Source of the DNA: Oscheius dolichura
Lineage: Eukaryota > Nematoda > Chromadorea > Rhabditida > Rhabditidae
Assembly (NCBI GenBank): GCA_932521035.1
Contig: OW051492.1
Span: forward strand, 8,618,001 to 8,682,000
Reading direction: 5' to 3'
DNA: 64,000 nt
Shown here in pieces: positions 10,390-21,270 of the stretch. Position 1 is the first letter of the stretch, and every line of letters begins with the position of its first letter. The notes under the pieces are model-generated. The model was given only the letters and a program-made list of their open reading frames with translations. It did not search any database and was not told the DNA's origin. The position numbers and the translations under genes are program-made.

Positions 10390-11620
10390 TCACCCAGTGC
10401 TTTCCCCCTTTTCCCTTTCAACCTTCTCGTTATTTTCGAACTGCCCTGTACTTGATGTTGATAAGGTTTTTATTTGCTGGACCTCGTTATCAGGGATTGC
10501 GAAAAGGTTTCGAATGACTATACTTTTCCGGCTTATCATAAGGAGTTGGCTCTTTGGGACCCTTTATTCCCTCCCCTATGACGTGCCCTCCGGCGGTCAA
10601 TTTCTCTCCGCCTGTCTCTGCTTGTCTGGCCTCTGCTCTGCCTGTCGGACTTCCCCCTTTCTTATTTCTTCGTTCTATTTCCGCACCGTCCCGTACTTGT
10701 TATTTATCAGATTTACATTTATGTCAGCAGTCAACCACCTTTCTTTATGGGTCTATCATTTCTTTTCCTTATACTTCCTCCCAATGACATTCCTTTTCCC
10801 CCAAACAGTCCACTCGTCCTCGTCCAATCGGATAAAAGGCTGTTTTTCCCAAGAGAAACCAAGAATTAGGTAATAAGCGCCATCTAGAGCACTCTTTCTC
10901 TATTGTTTTAAGTTTTGCGACTGTGTTTAGCCTAGATTCGGCAACTGCCCTTTAAGTTGTGACAGGCCGTCTCCCGATCTGTTGCTATTGTGCTGCGGTC
11001 CGTTGTAATCCTGGTCCGATTGCGTGCCCTTGCTCCACCGGTCCATTTCTCCCTGCTCTGCGTCTTATCGGGCCCTCCACCTTTTCCCATTTCTCCTCTC
11101 TATTTCCACATCATCCCGTCCTTGTTGTTTGTCGGCAGAAAGCCTTCCAAGCTGACCCATAACTGTTATGCGCTAATAGTCCATGGGTCTGTTGATCCTT
11201 TTCTGATGACATGCCCTCTCCCTCCAATTTCTCCTTGCTCTTCGTGTCCGTCTCTCCGCGGGCAGACACGCCCCTCTCAATCTCCTCTCTCTATCTCCGT
11301 AGGCTTTTTTTCGCCTTTCTTCTATATTGTGCTCAAAGAAGGCTGCTGTTTAGGCCCCATTGACTCCGGTTACAGGCCAGCCTCCAAACCGTTCTGCTCC
11401 ATAACCATTTGTTGTAATAGTGGCCCGATGACGTGTCCTTTGTTCCGGCGGCCCATTTCTCCCCGTTCTGCTCTCTGCAGGCTCTTATCAGGGAATCACC
11501 CATTCCCAATTTCTCCTCGCTGTTCCGGTACTGCCCTGTACTTGGTCACCAGACTAAATCTAGATGTTTATCAGGCTTTTCTTTGTCGGAACCAGGAATT
11601 AATAACCTCAACTGACTGCT
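10390..11620 (+). repeat. Degenerate pyrimidine-rich tandem repeat
   Basis: Units of roughly 230-300 bp repeat a series of phrases: GA(C/T)G(A/T)C(A/G)TGCCCT, a C/G-rich step, CAATTTCTCC or CCATTTCTCC, CTGCTCT, CTTATC(A/G)GG, CCCATTTCTCCTC, CTGTTCC and CTGCCCTGTACTTG. Phrases begin near 10435, 10575, 10960, 11200 and 11425. The long open frames here arise from the low-complexity repeat and have no protein family character. Confidence 0.55.
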
Positions 11621-12053
11621 TTTTCTGCGTTTGATAAGGACTCTGGCCCTTTATATAGTCCCCTATCAGTTCTCTAACCGTGCCGGACCAGGTCCAGAGC
11701 TCTCTCCCTCTACACTTTTCGCTGGGTGCTGTTTATAAGCCCAACTCTGGTCTCATAGGTGGGGAAGGAGGAGATAGGGGGTACCAGCCGACCCCCGGAC
11801 TGTTCCGTTGTAAATATAACCCACGGGCTTGTTGTAAAACAGACCCTCTCTTTGTTTCTTACCCATTCTGACAGCCACTTTGTCTCCCAGCATGTGAGCC
11901 ACGTCACTCCATCTGTTATCGATCCAGTCCAGCAGCATCGGCCGTTCCTTTTCTGCCCGTCTTTCTCTACTTTCTCCCCACGTCTTTTTCATAACCTTTT
12001 CCATCTTCTATTTATATTTTTCCAGGTAATAGCCACGCACTGATAGCAACGAA

Positions 12054-12968
12054 ATGATGAACCATCGCCCCCTGGACCCTGATCCTCCTCCCTCCGTCCA
12101 GCAAGAGAGGTCCCCACTGGGGTCCGTTTCCGAACCATCTAGTGGGTGAAATCTATTTTTTATGATCGTTATAATTTTAGCAAACCAAATCACTGAGCCC
12201 ATACCTGTATCGAGAAGCCACAGCTCGCTATCAACATCATCGACAGAGTCAATGGGTCAGTTCTACGAATAATTTTTCTAATTCCAATTTTAGAACTTGA
12301 CGGCATGGTGCCTGAAATTCCCCGGGAAGTATTCCACTTCAAGCTCGAAGTTCAGGGAGGTCGAGGAAGAGAAATAGCCGAAAAGATCAAAGAAGTAAGA
12401 CCCAGTTGTTATTTATGGTGCAGTACCAATTTAGCACCTCAGTGCTCCGGTTTATGAAGTCCAGCAGTCTGAAGAATTCCCTTTTCTCTTTGATATCTAC
12501 GTAAGCAAACTTCCGATGATAGTTATTGAGTACTTTAGGTGACATGGGATAAGGGACCGGAGAACTTGCTTTGGGACGCTGTCGCCACACTATTGACCAT
12601 CGGGAGCCACTGCCGCCTTATTTTCGACGACCGTTCGCTGATCAGAGCCGATTTGAGGTAAACAATCCCTGGAAAATGATACAAATAGTGTTCTAGTGAC
12701 ATTATGATTGTCCCGCTCAATTCGCTTCATGTCGGTTCGATGGATCCGGACGGTACCTTTGAATCCCGTTGGACTGTAAGCCACTGCCAGTTGCCTCTAG
12801 TTAACAACATTTCTTTAGACGGCCCAGTACAAGGAACCTGATCTGAACTACTGGGCCGAGTTCGACTTCAACGAGGAGATTTTGATAATTAATTACTGGG
12901 ATGAGGCCGGCAAGGCGGTACTGCTCCCTCACAAGTTGTTGGAGGCATTTAGAGCTTTGAGTAAATAA
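12054..12968 (+). CDS. Unrecognised protein of about 225 aa, seven exons
   Basis: Exons 12054-12141, 12181-12255, 12294-12394, 12435-12500, 12539-12657, 12697-12775 and 12819-12968 join in consistent phases with canonical splice sites and introns of 34-144 nt; the stop is TAA at 12966. The first about 55 residues are Pro/Ser-rich and probably disordered (SLSTSSTESME). The rest looks like one folded alpha/beta domain, with KLEVQGGRGREIAEKIKE, FPFLFDIYVTWDKGPENLLW, TLLTIGSHCRLIFDD and WAEFDFNEEILIINYWDE. I do not recognise the family. No signal peptide or membrane segment. A TTTCCAG acceptor at 12018-12025 just before the ATG suggests trans-splicing. The next gene starts about 80 bp downstream on the same strand. 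Confidence 0.75.
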
Positions 12969-13048
12969 CAAAACAGACTTTTTAGATTGATCTAGCGCAG
13001 ATCCTTAAAGTAATCGTTAATCCTATATTATTTGATGGAAAGATAGAG

Positions 13049-13691
13049 ATGATCCTTAAAATTGAACACCCTGTTACGGTCAAGAGTGATGCTGATGAAA
13101 AAATTGATGTGAGTCTTGTATACAAATCTCAATTTTGGGGGGCTTCGGTTTTGATAGCGTTGCTTTTTGGCTGTATGTGGCAGTCGCATCTTTTATGGGG
13201 CAATATCTCGGCTATTTCTGGGCCATTTTTTGAGATTTAAAAGCGTACTTGTAGAGCGTTTTAAAGCCGATTTTTTGAACCTGGTTTCACCAAAATTGGT
13301 AGAGAAATGGCCGAGATATAACCTTTCCCCATGCGTAGTCTTATAAATAACATTTCAGGCCGATGATGACTTCGCTGCTAAACCTGTTGCTAACGAGATT
13401 ACTAATACTATGAACCAGGAGGATCTTTCTGGAAAACTGGCAGATTGCCGTCATATAAAATTGAATATGAAACTGTCTAAAGGAGAGTTGTATGAGTTTC
13501 TGACAAATACCTACGATGTGACCGAAGTCCCTGTTGTCTTCCAACTGCCCCAGATTCCCAAGGTTTGGATAATTTGTAACTATCAGTCTATTGAACCAAT
13601 TTAGCCCAAAATGGAGGCCATGGATCAACACAGACAGGGCTCGGAAGATGATGCTGACTCCAACGACGACGACGACTTTTTTGAAGACTGA
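13049..13691 (+). CDS. Unrecognised acidic-tailed protein, three exons
   Basis: Exons 13049-13108, 13359-13562 and 13605-13691 join in phase 0 to give about 116 aa. The middle exon has a folded look (CRHIKLNMKLSKGELYEFL, EVPVVFQLPQIPK) and the end is strongly acidic (EDDADSNDDDDFFED). The frame is open upstream to an acceptor at 12983-12986 (TTTTTAG), which may be the trans-splice site of a downstream operon gene. Then the first ATG at 13049 is the start. Family unknown. The 250-nt first intron holds a short inverted repeat. Confidence 0.62.
13203..13320. repeat. Short inverted repeat in an intron
   Basis: AATATCTCGGCTATTTCTG at 13203 is answered by AGAAATGGCCGAGATATAA near 13303-13321. The arms are 17-19 nt with two mismatches and about 80 nt between them. 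Similar phrases about ATATCTCGGCCATTT recur as intronic foldback repeats in nematode genomes. No known function. Confidence 0.5.
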
Positions 13692-14332
13692 TTGTGCCGT
13701 AATCGTAAATCGTGTGTGTTCTAATTCGTGTTCTGCTTTTCAATGTCACCCGGTGATAGTGACACTGGTTCGATTCTTTACTTATTTCTTTACTTATTTG
13801 GTTTGCCATTTTTCGGTTCTTACCGCTGTTGTGACAGTTATTGGATTTTGAGATTTTTTTTTGGAAAGTAAATAAATTTTCGGCCAATGTTTTATTGTTA
13901 CTACTGGGGGAAACTAATTGGTGTCCAGAGAATGACCAGGGCTTCCCAGTTCAGTGTTGCCCAGGGCCCTTATAATCTAACAGAGGCGGGGCTCTGATCC
14001 CCCTGTTCCTTCAACTGCCAGGACATAGACAAGTAGACATCAGTTTCCAGACTGTAGGAAAAGGGAAATAGGATTGGAAAAGCCCCTGGTCGCCAGAATC
14101 TGTGGATAGGGGGCTTTTCCTCTGTCTGAGCTTGACCGTGGGGACAGCTCCATCGATGCCGACTTGGGGCAATGGTCTATGCTCCAGTGATACAGCCCTT
14201 CTTCTCTCAATCGAATGGCAAATTATCCCGCCCTACAGTAGCCTATTCCCGGGCCCACCGGGGCAAGCCTTTCTCGGCTTAATTTTGCCAAAATCCTGAG
14301 GAATTCCGTATAGAATTTACAGGCCGAATAGT
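13692..14332. other. Intergenic stretch
   Basis: Follows the acidic-tailed gene on the plus strand and the 3' end of a minus-strand gene. AT-rich to 13900, with AATAAA-like sequence at 13870, then more GC-rich. The open frame at 14102-14299 has no domain or splice support. Nothing else seen. Confidence 0.45.
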
Positions 14333-14992
14333 TTATTCCTTTATTAACGAGAACAAGTAGAAGATGTACACAATGATACCAATAGCAGCTAACATTGCCG
14401 GTACTGCTTCAATGTAAAATTTGCATCCGTCTGGCTGTTCCTCTTCAAGTTCTTTGTCGTCCTCTTCTTCAACTTCTTCTTTTTGTACTTCTTTGCTCTC
14501 TACTTCTTCTGTCTTCTCCTCTTTGTCCTTTTTCTCATCCTCTGCCTCTGCTTCGTCTGCCCCTAATTCTACGATGTCTTTCTCCAAGCGCCTGTTCCTT
14601 TTACGAAGATACCAAACTTCATTCATGAGTCGTCCCCCTAAAATAGAAATTATATGGCTAACAAAGATCAAAACATACAACTGTTAGTCCATTTACTGCT
14701 CAACTTCCGATATTCCTTTTCCAGTTTTTTGTTCTCCTTCTCAAGCTGACAGTTCGCTTCCAGCCCAGTGACCCAGTTCTGATCGACTTCTAATAATTTC
14801 GCTTCAATTTGCCGGTTTTCTTCTTCCATTTTTGCATCTGAAAAGAGTCGAATTTTAATGGCACGATTTCAGGAAGCAGGGTGACGTCTAGATTGAGTGA
14901 AACCTACTCTGCCGGCGGAGATCGGCATTCTCCCGTTGAAGACGAGTCATCTCCAGAAGATCGGTCGGAGCAAGACGAGAGTAGGTCGACAT
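14333..14992 (-). CDS. Small coiled-coil protein with C-terminal membrane anchor
   Basis: Exons 14992-14908, 14837-14682 and 14637-14333, phases agreeing, about 181 aa. It starts MSTYSRLAPTDLLEMTRLQR and continues as a heptad-like coiled coil (EEENRQIEAKLLE, EKENKKLEKEYRKL, YLRKRNRRLEKDI). A very acidic stretch, EEVEEEDDKELEEEQ, follows, and then one hydrophobic segment (AVPAMLAAIGIIVYIFYLF) at the extreme C-terminus. This is tail-anchored topology, with the coiled coil in the cytosol. The N-terminus pairs closely with the gene at 34435 (PTDLLEINRLQKENAEL) and the broken copy at 33751 (PTDLQEMARLEKENAEL), so the three form a family. Exon structure is also shared. Function unknown. Confidence 0.78.
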
Positions 14993-15424
14993 TTTCGTCA
15001 GGGGAGACGAGATCAATCGAGGAGAGAACACAAGCCAAATTGGGGAAAGCGAGCTGAAGACGCATACCGTGATGGAGGATGCTTCTACCGTTTAGCCAAT
15101 TGATTTTCACAGAAGAAAAAACCTCGATTCGCTTTGGGAGACGGAATACTTTAGAATTGAGTCTTCCAACAGGTACACGGTTCAATGATGCCGTTTCTGG
15201 GTGGAAGGCCCAGTCGTTTCGGGAACTTTGAGCAATTTTAAGGTCGAATAGCCCTGCTGTTCAATTTCGTCACTGTAAATCAGTATATCGTGGTTATTTT
15301 CAACAAAACGTCCTGAAACGCCTGATCCTCTTGTTGGAAACGAGCTAGGTTTTGAAGTTTCGCTTCATTGTTTCCCGGGATGAGAATGAAGTCATACAGG
15401 TCCAGGATACCCAGACGACGTTCG

Positions 15425-16206
15425 TCAGTCAAAAAAATAAGAAAAGGAGTAAAAACAAGGCTCTCGATGATAATTCTTTATTGAATTAGCGTCTCTCCAG
15501 AGTTCCACCCGGGCGTCTGCTCCACCCATCACCTTCTCCGTCAACGAGCCGCCGCCTCCGTCTTCCAGTCCCGGCTCCGTCTCCTCGGCTACTTCTTCGA
15601 CCAGTCCCGTCTCCTCCTTCTCCTCCACTGCCGTGCCCGTCTTCTCGTCCTCCTCCTCCTCGTCTCCTTCCTGTGGCCGTATCCACAAGAAGCTGGGGAG
15701 GCCTTCCCAGGCTCCCCAGGGACCTCCCCGGGGAGCTCCCCAATTGGGGAGCCTAAAAATGGTATCCACAAGAGCCTCCCACATTTTCTGGGGACCTCCC
15801 CGATGAGAAAGGGAAGCAGGATCATCTCCGTAGCACAGTTTGCCTCTTTTGTTGGGTGATAGAAATAAAAGACATGAATAATTAACACTGCGCTGCAGTC
15901 ACTGATAATATCCTCCTTTATCATTCTACTTTATGGGGTTGAGATCCCAAGGATAGGTTAGTTCTTTTCCTGACCAAAGACGTCGTTTCTGTTGGCTCTA
16001 TCCCTCGTAGTAGAATGATAAAAGTCTTCCCTGGGGAGGTCCCCAGCCGTGGAGATCTCCCCAGCCTTGTGGATACCAAATGCTCCCCTTGGGGAGATTT
16101 CTTGTGGATACGGCCACTGCTCTCTTCCGCCTCTCTCTCCTGGTGGAATGACGAAAAATTCGACGTTGGCCGGTATTTTCTGGTCAAGAACAGGAATTTC
16201 TACCAT
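15425..16206 (-). pseudogene. Decayed duplicate of the 18.9-20.2 kb serine protease gene
   Basis: Read on the minus strand, it opens at 16206 with the same MVEIPVLDQKIPANVEFF as upstream of the real protease, then loses the signal-peptide exon (join near 16135). It keeps the EESRKE piece, is broken by a 443-bp transposon, resumes with GLVEEVAEETEPGLED and LTEKVMGG, and jumps from ARV straight to ELWRDA, losing the whole catalytic domain. The last codons and about 90 bp of 3' flank (GTCATACAGGTCCAGG...) match 18835-18930. Two deletions plus an insertion leave no active site, so it is a pseudogene. Confidence 0.85.
15674..16116. mobile_element. 443-bp MITE with 3-bp target duplication
   Basis: Ends are TGGCCGTATCCACAAGAA (15674) and its reverse complement (ending 16116), flanked by CTG on both sides; the intact protease gene has a single CTG there (TTCCTGCTCTC). 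Inside, smaller copies of the same motif (GGTATCCACAAG near 15756; CTTGTGGATACC near 16065) and many GGGGAG/CTCCCC blocks make it strongly self-complementary. A 3-bp duplication fits PIF/Harbinger or CACTA type transposases. No coding sequence inside. Confidence 0.8.
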
Positions 16207-16252
16207 TTTTATCGAATTTACGAACTTCTCTTTACTTTCAAAACCGCTAAAA

Positions 16253-16507
16253 ATGCCCGGCTGTTATTGGTATTTCACAACGATTCATTGTGACGCGGTG
16301 ATTTGGTATTATTGCGGAGCGGCGAGCCTCGTCCTCTGGGCGACGGTGGTCGTGGGCATTCTCTTCTTCGGCTGGTTTGGACTCCGCCCCCGGCAGCAGA
16401 AATACGAAGACCTTCGAACCCCGACGACGACTACCGTAACCTTTGAAGAACAGACAACCAAGGACAAGGACAAGGACAAGAAGAAGAAGAAAATGAAGAA
16501 GCAATAG
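16253..16507 (+). CDS. Small single-pass membrane protein, Lys-rich tail
   Basis: One uninterrupted exon of 84 codons. The N-terminus MPGCYWYFTTIHCD is followed by a hydrophobic helix (AASLVLWATVVVGILFFGWF, about residues 23-42), then RPRQQKYEDL, a Thr run and a highly charged tail ending DKDKDKKKKKMKKQ. This suggests a single-pass protein with its basic tail in the cytosol. An AATAAA follows at 16551. It starts head to head with the protease pseudogene, so its promoter may derive from the duplicated protease 5' region. Short and unsupported by homology, but start, helix, tail and poly(A) signal agree. Confidence 0.6.
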   Translation: MPGCYWYFTTIHCDAVIWYYCGAASLVLWATVVVGILFFGWFGLRPRQQKYEDLRTPTTTTVTFEEQTTKDKDKDKKKKKMKKQ

Positions 16508-16803
16508 ACGGAGAACGTGTCGTCGCCTAGATGGCCTGTGCCAGTTGGAATAAAATCTCTTTTCTCTATTCTATTGCTCCTTTTTCTTGATTAAACCCCC
16601 TTTTCCTTGTTTTCGGAGATGAATTGGGACTCCAGGAGGCTCTGTGAAAATTCTAGCAAAGCCAACGGGAAGCAGAACTTTTCTTCAAGAGGAAACGGGG
16701 GCCTGTTGCGCTTCAAATCTTTTAGGAGCTTCTAGAAGCCATTTTTGTCCTTCGATTGGTTTCGTACCGGTAAAAACGTGAATTACCGGTTAAAAGTCTC
16801 GAC

Positions 16804-18449
16804 ATGGTGAAACGACGGTCAAAAACGGTCAAAAGCGGCCAGTCAGTCTGGCTCCCAATGTGGCGGGGCCATGTCCGAGGTCTGGTACCGGTCTTTGCCG
16901 CGGCTACCAGCTGCCTTCTCCTGCTCATCTACCTGGCTCCCACTCCCAAAAGCGGCCTCTTCGTTCCCATCACTGAAGAAGATCTGATCCGATTTGCCGA
17001 CGACATCGACTTCTACTCCTACAAGCATCACCACTGGAGTCTGCTGCTCTTCTCCACCATCTACGTCTATATACAGAGCTTCTGCCTTCCCGGCACATTT
17101 CTTATGGTCAGTACAGTTTACTGTCAAGCTACCAAAACGGGCGAGAGGTTACCGTAAGTCCGCTCCATCCAACAGAGCCGGCAGATCGCCGTTTTTTCCA
17201 TTTTCTCCACTATTTTTTGGATTTATTTCCGTTTTTCATAGAATCTAATATTGCAGTAGCTCTGGAAATTATAAAAATAACTAAAAAACTGAAGAAAATG
17301 GGTGAAAATGGCCCATTTTGTTAGATAGAGCACACGTACACCGTGCGCTATCAGTAAGCGCGCGCCAATCCGGATTTCTACGGTATTTCACAAGATTTTT
17401 CTAATTTTTTTTTGCACTAAAATCTTCTCCATGGCGTACTGTAACTAGTGATATAAATAAATTTGTTTTCAGAACCTCCTCTCCGGTGTAATCTACGGTC
17501 CCCTCTACGGTACCCTGCTCTCCGTCTGGCTGACGGCCGTCGGCTCTTCCTGTTGTTTCCTGTTGTCATTCACCTTTGCCCGGGAATTTATCCTCTCCCA
17601 TCTGTCTGAGCAACTTAAAGAATTTCAGCTCAAGGTTCGTTTTCTTCTAATTTTCGAAGAAACGGCCAATCCTGTTCAGATTCAAGGAGACCGGCGCCGG
17701 ACGGTGCTAATTCTTCTCTCGGCTCGAATCTTCCCGTTTACTCCTCATTGGCTCTTCAATATTTGTTCACCTTTTGCCGGGATTAGCCTATGGATGCATA
17801 CTTTTACAGTTACTTTTGGTAAGAGAACAAAAAAACGGATCAAGAAGCCATGGGACCAATTCCAAGCCGGCGTAGAGACTGACCAGGGACAGCCTCGCTT
17901 CAGTTCCACCAAACCACGACATTCTTGACAGGACCGTGGGGTACGGTATTCGAAAAAAGAGCTGGGCACACTCTTTAAAGGACGGTCAAGGTCCTACCAA
18001 TTTAAATAGTGGTCCCGAAGGGAAAAACAGCGAGGAATACTGTACTTTCGGGCCAGACGCGCCAGAACTTGCCACCGAAAGCCATGGGACTCTTTTGGTT
18101 ACTGTAGAATGGTCAAAATGACACATATATGGGCCTTGCAGCGAATCAACGGGTTGTCATTGCTTCAGGACTTCTGGGGACCAAATCTGGGGTTACGGTA
18201 GCCAAAAAAACTGCTCAGAACTTCATTTTAAAGGTCTAATTTCCCCGTTCATTTTCAGGTCTGTTCCCGTACAATGTGCTGTGTGTCCGCGGCGGCTCGG
18301 ACATCTTCCGTAAGCGGTCGTGGGAGAGTGTCATGAACCCGGCGACGCTGTTCAACCTGCTCATCATCGCCCTGCTCCTGTTGATTGTCGGCTGTGTCCA
18401 GCGGCGCCAAGACAGCCGCGTCCTGCCCCACCACGGCAAACCAAACTGA
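16804..18449 (+). CDS. TMEM41-family (VTT/DedA-domain) membrane protein
   Basis: Exons 16804-17106, 17473-17634, 17680-17818 and 18259-18449 give 264 aa, phases agreeing. Family hallmarks in order: a first membrane helix (VFAAATSCLLLLIYLAP, about residues 30-46); FSTIYVYIQSFCLPGTFLMN, the re-entrant loop with its Pro-Gly; SGVIYGPLYGTLLS; VGSSCCFLLS; LLSARIFPFTPHWLFNICSP, the second re-entrant loop with F-P-x-T-P-x-W; FGLFPYNVLCVRGG; and a last helix LLIIALLLLIVG. Known TMEM41 proteins are ER lipid scramblases involved in autophagosome and lipoprotein formation; the same role is inferred here. Length fits TMEM41A/B. The last intron (440 nt) holds nothing notable. Confidence 0.9.
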
Positions 18450-18918
18450 ACAGACCATCCAAATGAAATAGATATTCATTGTTCAGCTGTGCACTTCAGA
18501 TATTCATTTTTGGTCTCGTTTTCTCAATGAATATTTTGTTTTTATTGTTTTTTTTTCGTCATACTTGGGCCCGAAGACAGCCTGAACACAAAAAATGAAG
18601 CCTGTGATGGATTGCAGCTGCCATTGGCCTGCTAAGGAGATGACGATCTTATCTGATCGGGAGGAAACCCGTTTTTTAGCGTGTTCAACGTCGATTAACC
18701 TCAGTTTAAAGCGAAAATTTCCCTCCAAGTCGTTTAGTAGGAGCATAAGCCGGTTGAAGCCGAAAAGTGGAGAAAAACGGAGAGCGACCCGAAATTTCGG
18801 TGTCGAAATGGTTCCAGGACGAGAATAAATAAATAAAGAGTCATACAGGTCCAGGAAACGTTCAACAGTCAAAACAATAAGAAAATGAGTAGATAAGGCT
18901 CTCGATCAGTACAATGCT
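18450..18918. other. Intergenic stretch with a possible degraded ORF
   Basis: Lies between the 3' ends of the TMEM41-type gene and the protease. A minus-strand open frame (18504-18872; contains RFLDLYDSLFIYSRPG) has no recognised domain. A loosely similar minus-strand stretch (GILDLYDFILIPGN) sits in the same place downstream of the protease pseudogene at 15200-15420. About 90 bp next to the protease stop is clearly duplicated. The rest is too diverged to call. Confidence 0.35.
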
Positions 18919-20194
18919 TTATTGCTTAGCGTCTCTCCAGAGTTCCCTGTGGTTGGGCGTCCGCCGGCGAATGAACTGGTCAATGGTTGCCGTGTAGAGG
19001 TTGACATCCATATTCACCTGGGCGTTAGCAATCAGGGCATTCTCGAGGCCGGAGTTGCAGCTGGATCCGAAGGAGATCGTCCCCACCAGGTAGTGGCGGC
19101 CCTTCCAGGCGGCCAGAATTCCGCCGCCGCTGTCTCCCTGGCAGACATTCTTCGTGTACGACTCCTGGGTACAGACGACCGTATCGAACGGCAATTTCCA
19201 CTGCTTCTGGCAGCGGCTCGACTTTTCCGCCGGGCCGAGATCCACCTTCTGCAGCTTCTGGTGGCGCTTCTCTCCTCTTGCTGCTGAAAGTAGTCGAATT
19301 TAAAAAAAATAGACAAAAAGAAAGACTGACGATCGCTTCCGTAGCCAAAGGAGAGCATGCTGGTCTTCCAATTTTCCAATTTATCGACATTGTGCAGATG
19401 AGGCAGGCAGGCGTGGGTGGCCGTCACGGGGCTGTCCAGCTCCAGCAGGACCACGTCCCACATAGACTTTTTGCACTTGTCCAAGAAGAATTCCGTCAGC
19501 AGTCCGACGCGGCTGACCTTCCTCGTCTCTCCGAGTTCATTCTTTTTGCATGTCTCCGCCGATTCGGGGTTACAGATGCCGCCGACCGTCACCTCCACCC
19601 CGGTCATGATCTCCTCCTTGCTCATCATCTGGTTCAGCTGGCAGCCGCTGTCCTTGGCGTTTTTGACGAAACAATGAGCCGCGGTGAGGACATGCCGACT
19701 GGAGATCAGGGTCCCGCCACAGAGGGATGACGAGCGTCCATCCATCGGGATACGCAACACGGCGGCCCATGGCACCTCGCCCACCCGGGCGCCTGCTCCT
19801 CCCATCACCTTCTCCGTCAACCAGCCGCCGTCTCCGTCTTCCAGTCCCGGCTCCGTCTCCTCGGCTCCTTCTTCGACCAGTCCCATCTCCTCCTCCTCCT
19901 CCTCGTCTTCTTCCTCGTCATCCTCGGTGGCAGCGGCGGCGGTGGTCTCCTTCCTGCTCTCTTCCGCCTCAACGCTAGAATTGAAAAAATAAAAATTGTG
20001 AAAACTTTGAAAAGTCAGGAAAATAACCAAACAATAGGAAATGCTACATACCGTGCCGAGCGGATGGCTCTCTTCATCCGGTCGGGAGCGCCGGCAATTC
20101 CACAGGTCTTGGCATTGTAGTCGGAGGTTTCAGCCAGTGCCAGTTGAATGGTTAGTAGTAGAAAAAAGGTTAGTAGCGGCAGAAAAAGGCGCAT
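18919..20194 (-). CDS. Secreted trypsin-like serine protease (peptidase S1)
   Basis: Exons 20194-20052, 19974-19331 and 19283-18919 join in frame to about 383 aa. A signal peptide (MRLFLPLLTFFLLLTIQLAL) is followed by a pro-region containing a long acidic run (EEEDEEEEEE) and LTEKVMGGAGARVGEVPWAA, where VMGG takes the place of the family's IVGG activation site. Catalytic residues: His in LTAAHC, Asp in MWDVVLLEL, Ser in CQGDSGGG; LVGTISFGSSC follows. All three are present, so activity is expected after propeptide cleavage. An in-frame upstream ATG at 20305 would add 37 residues before the signal peptide; the start at 20194 is preferred because it makes a clean secretion signal. A broken duplicate lies 3 kb away. 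Substrate unknown. Confidence 0.9.
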
Positions 20195-20309
20195 TCTACC
20201 AGCTGGGTCAGTGTCAGTCGAGAGAAATGACTTCTCTCCGGGTGGAATGACGAAAAATTCGACGTTGGCCGGTATTTTCTGGTCAAGAACAGGAATTTCT
20301 ACCATTTTC

Positions 20310-21270
20310 TACAAATTTCTTCTTTGCCTGATTATTTTCCCGCCGTTAAAACTCCAGAAAAATCTACAGAACCATTGGAATGGATTACATGGATTATCAT
20401 GGGCCTGCTTTATGGGTTACTGTATGAGTAAAACTGCTTAAAAGCCGAAATGTAGCCGCCAATATCCGATCTTCGAAATTTCGACCCTTTTTGGACTTAA
20501 AAATGGATTTTACCCGCCATTCAGTACACGATTTTGAAAGAAAAAAAGATCACTATAATCAGGAAAAAGAGGGGGACTTTTCTAGTCTGGTTAGATTTCC
20601 AGTAGTTTCTATAATTCGTTCCAAAAGCGATAAAGAAGGAAAAAAAAGCAGAAACCCTCTAATTCCCGGTATATTCCGTCTTTGTTTTGGGTTAAAAATC
20701 ATCTTTAGGATGAAATTTCATAGTACAGGTGATAACAGCCCTGTGGTACCCTTAAATTGACCCCTTCGCGGAGCCGAGCCGCATTGCTTCTATTAACCGG
20801 CAGAGAGGAAAGCGACCCGCCCTATCTAAAAGCTAATTTCGGCGGAAAATAGGTCAATGCTCTCGCTTTCCTCCCATTTATTAATTTTTTACCAACGGAA
20901 TAATAAATAGTACTCTATTTTGTCTCTTTTCCCCCGGTGTTCTTGTGATTCGCTACCGTAATCGCGCGCCATCTAACCGCCCATTGTCTGCCGTCTCTCT
21001 TTCCGCCAAATCTTTCATCTCCCATTTTGAAAAGTCTGTTTTCTTGTCTCGTGTCATTTTCGAACATCTTCGTCGCTTTTTCTCGGCCTCTTTTTTATAT
21101 ACTTTTCTTATTTAAATTCCCGCGTATGGATGAGAAAAGGCGGGAATCCGTCACCGTGACCTCTAGTCTTGGCCAAGCAATCAATTTGCATCATAGCCAC
21201 ACTCGGTGTTTACCCGGTCCTTTTCTCAAGATTATCATTGATTTTTCCGGCCGTTTTAGATCCTGATAAA
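20310..21270. other. Upstream region between divergent genes
   Basis: About 950 bp between the protease start (minus) and the KANSL3-like gene (plus), likely holding both promoters. AT-rich, with TACTGTATG and TACCGTAATC repeats. A short plus-strand frame (21125-21265) starts MDEKRRESVTVTSS and could be a 5' exon, but a TTTTAG acceptor at 21252-21259 right before the ATG at 21271 argues for a trans-spliced start there. Confidence 0.4.

Noticed and set aside
10990-11634. Plus-strand open frame of 214 codons
   Set aside because: Falls in the degenerate pyrimidine-rich tandem repeat; the peptide repeats with the DNA and matches no family.
16015-16293. Plus-strand frame overlapping the pseudogene and the small membrane gene
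   Set aside because: Its first half is transposon sequence and its second half a different frame over the real start at 16253.
19278-19730. Plus-strand open frame of 150 codons
   Set aside because: Antisense shadow of the protease exon; no domain, no splice support.
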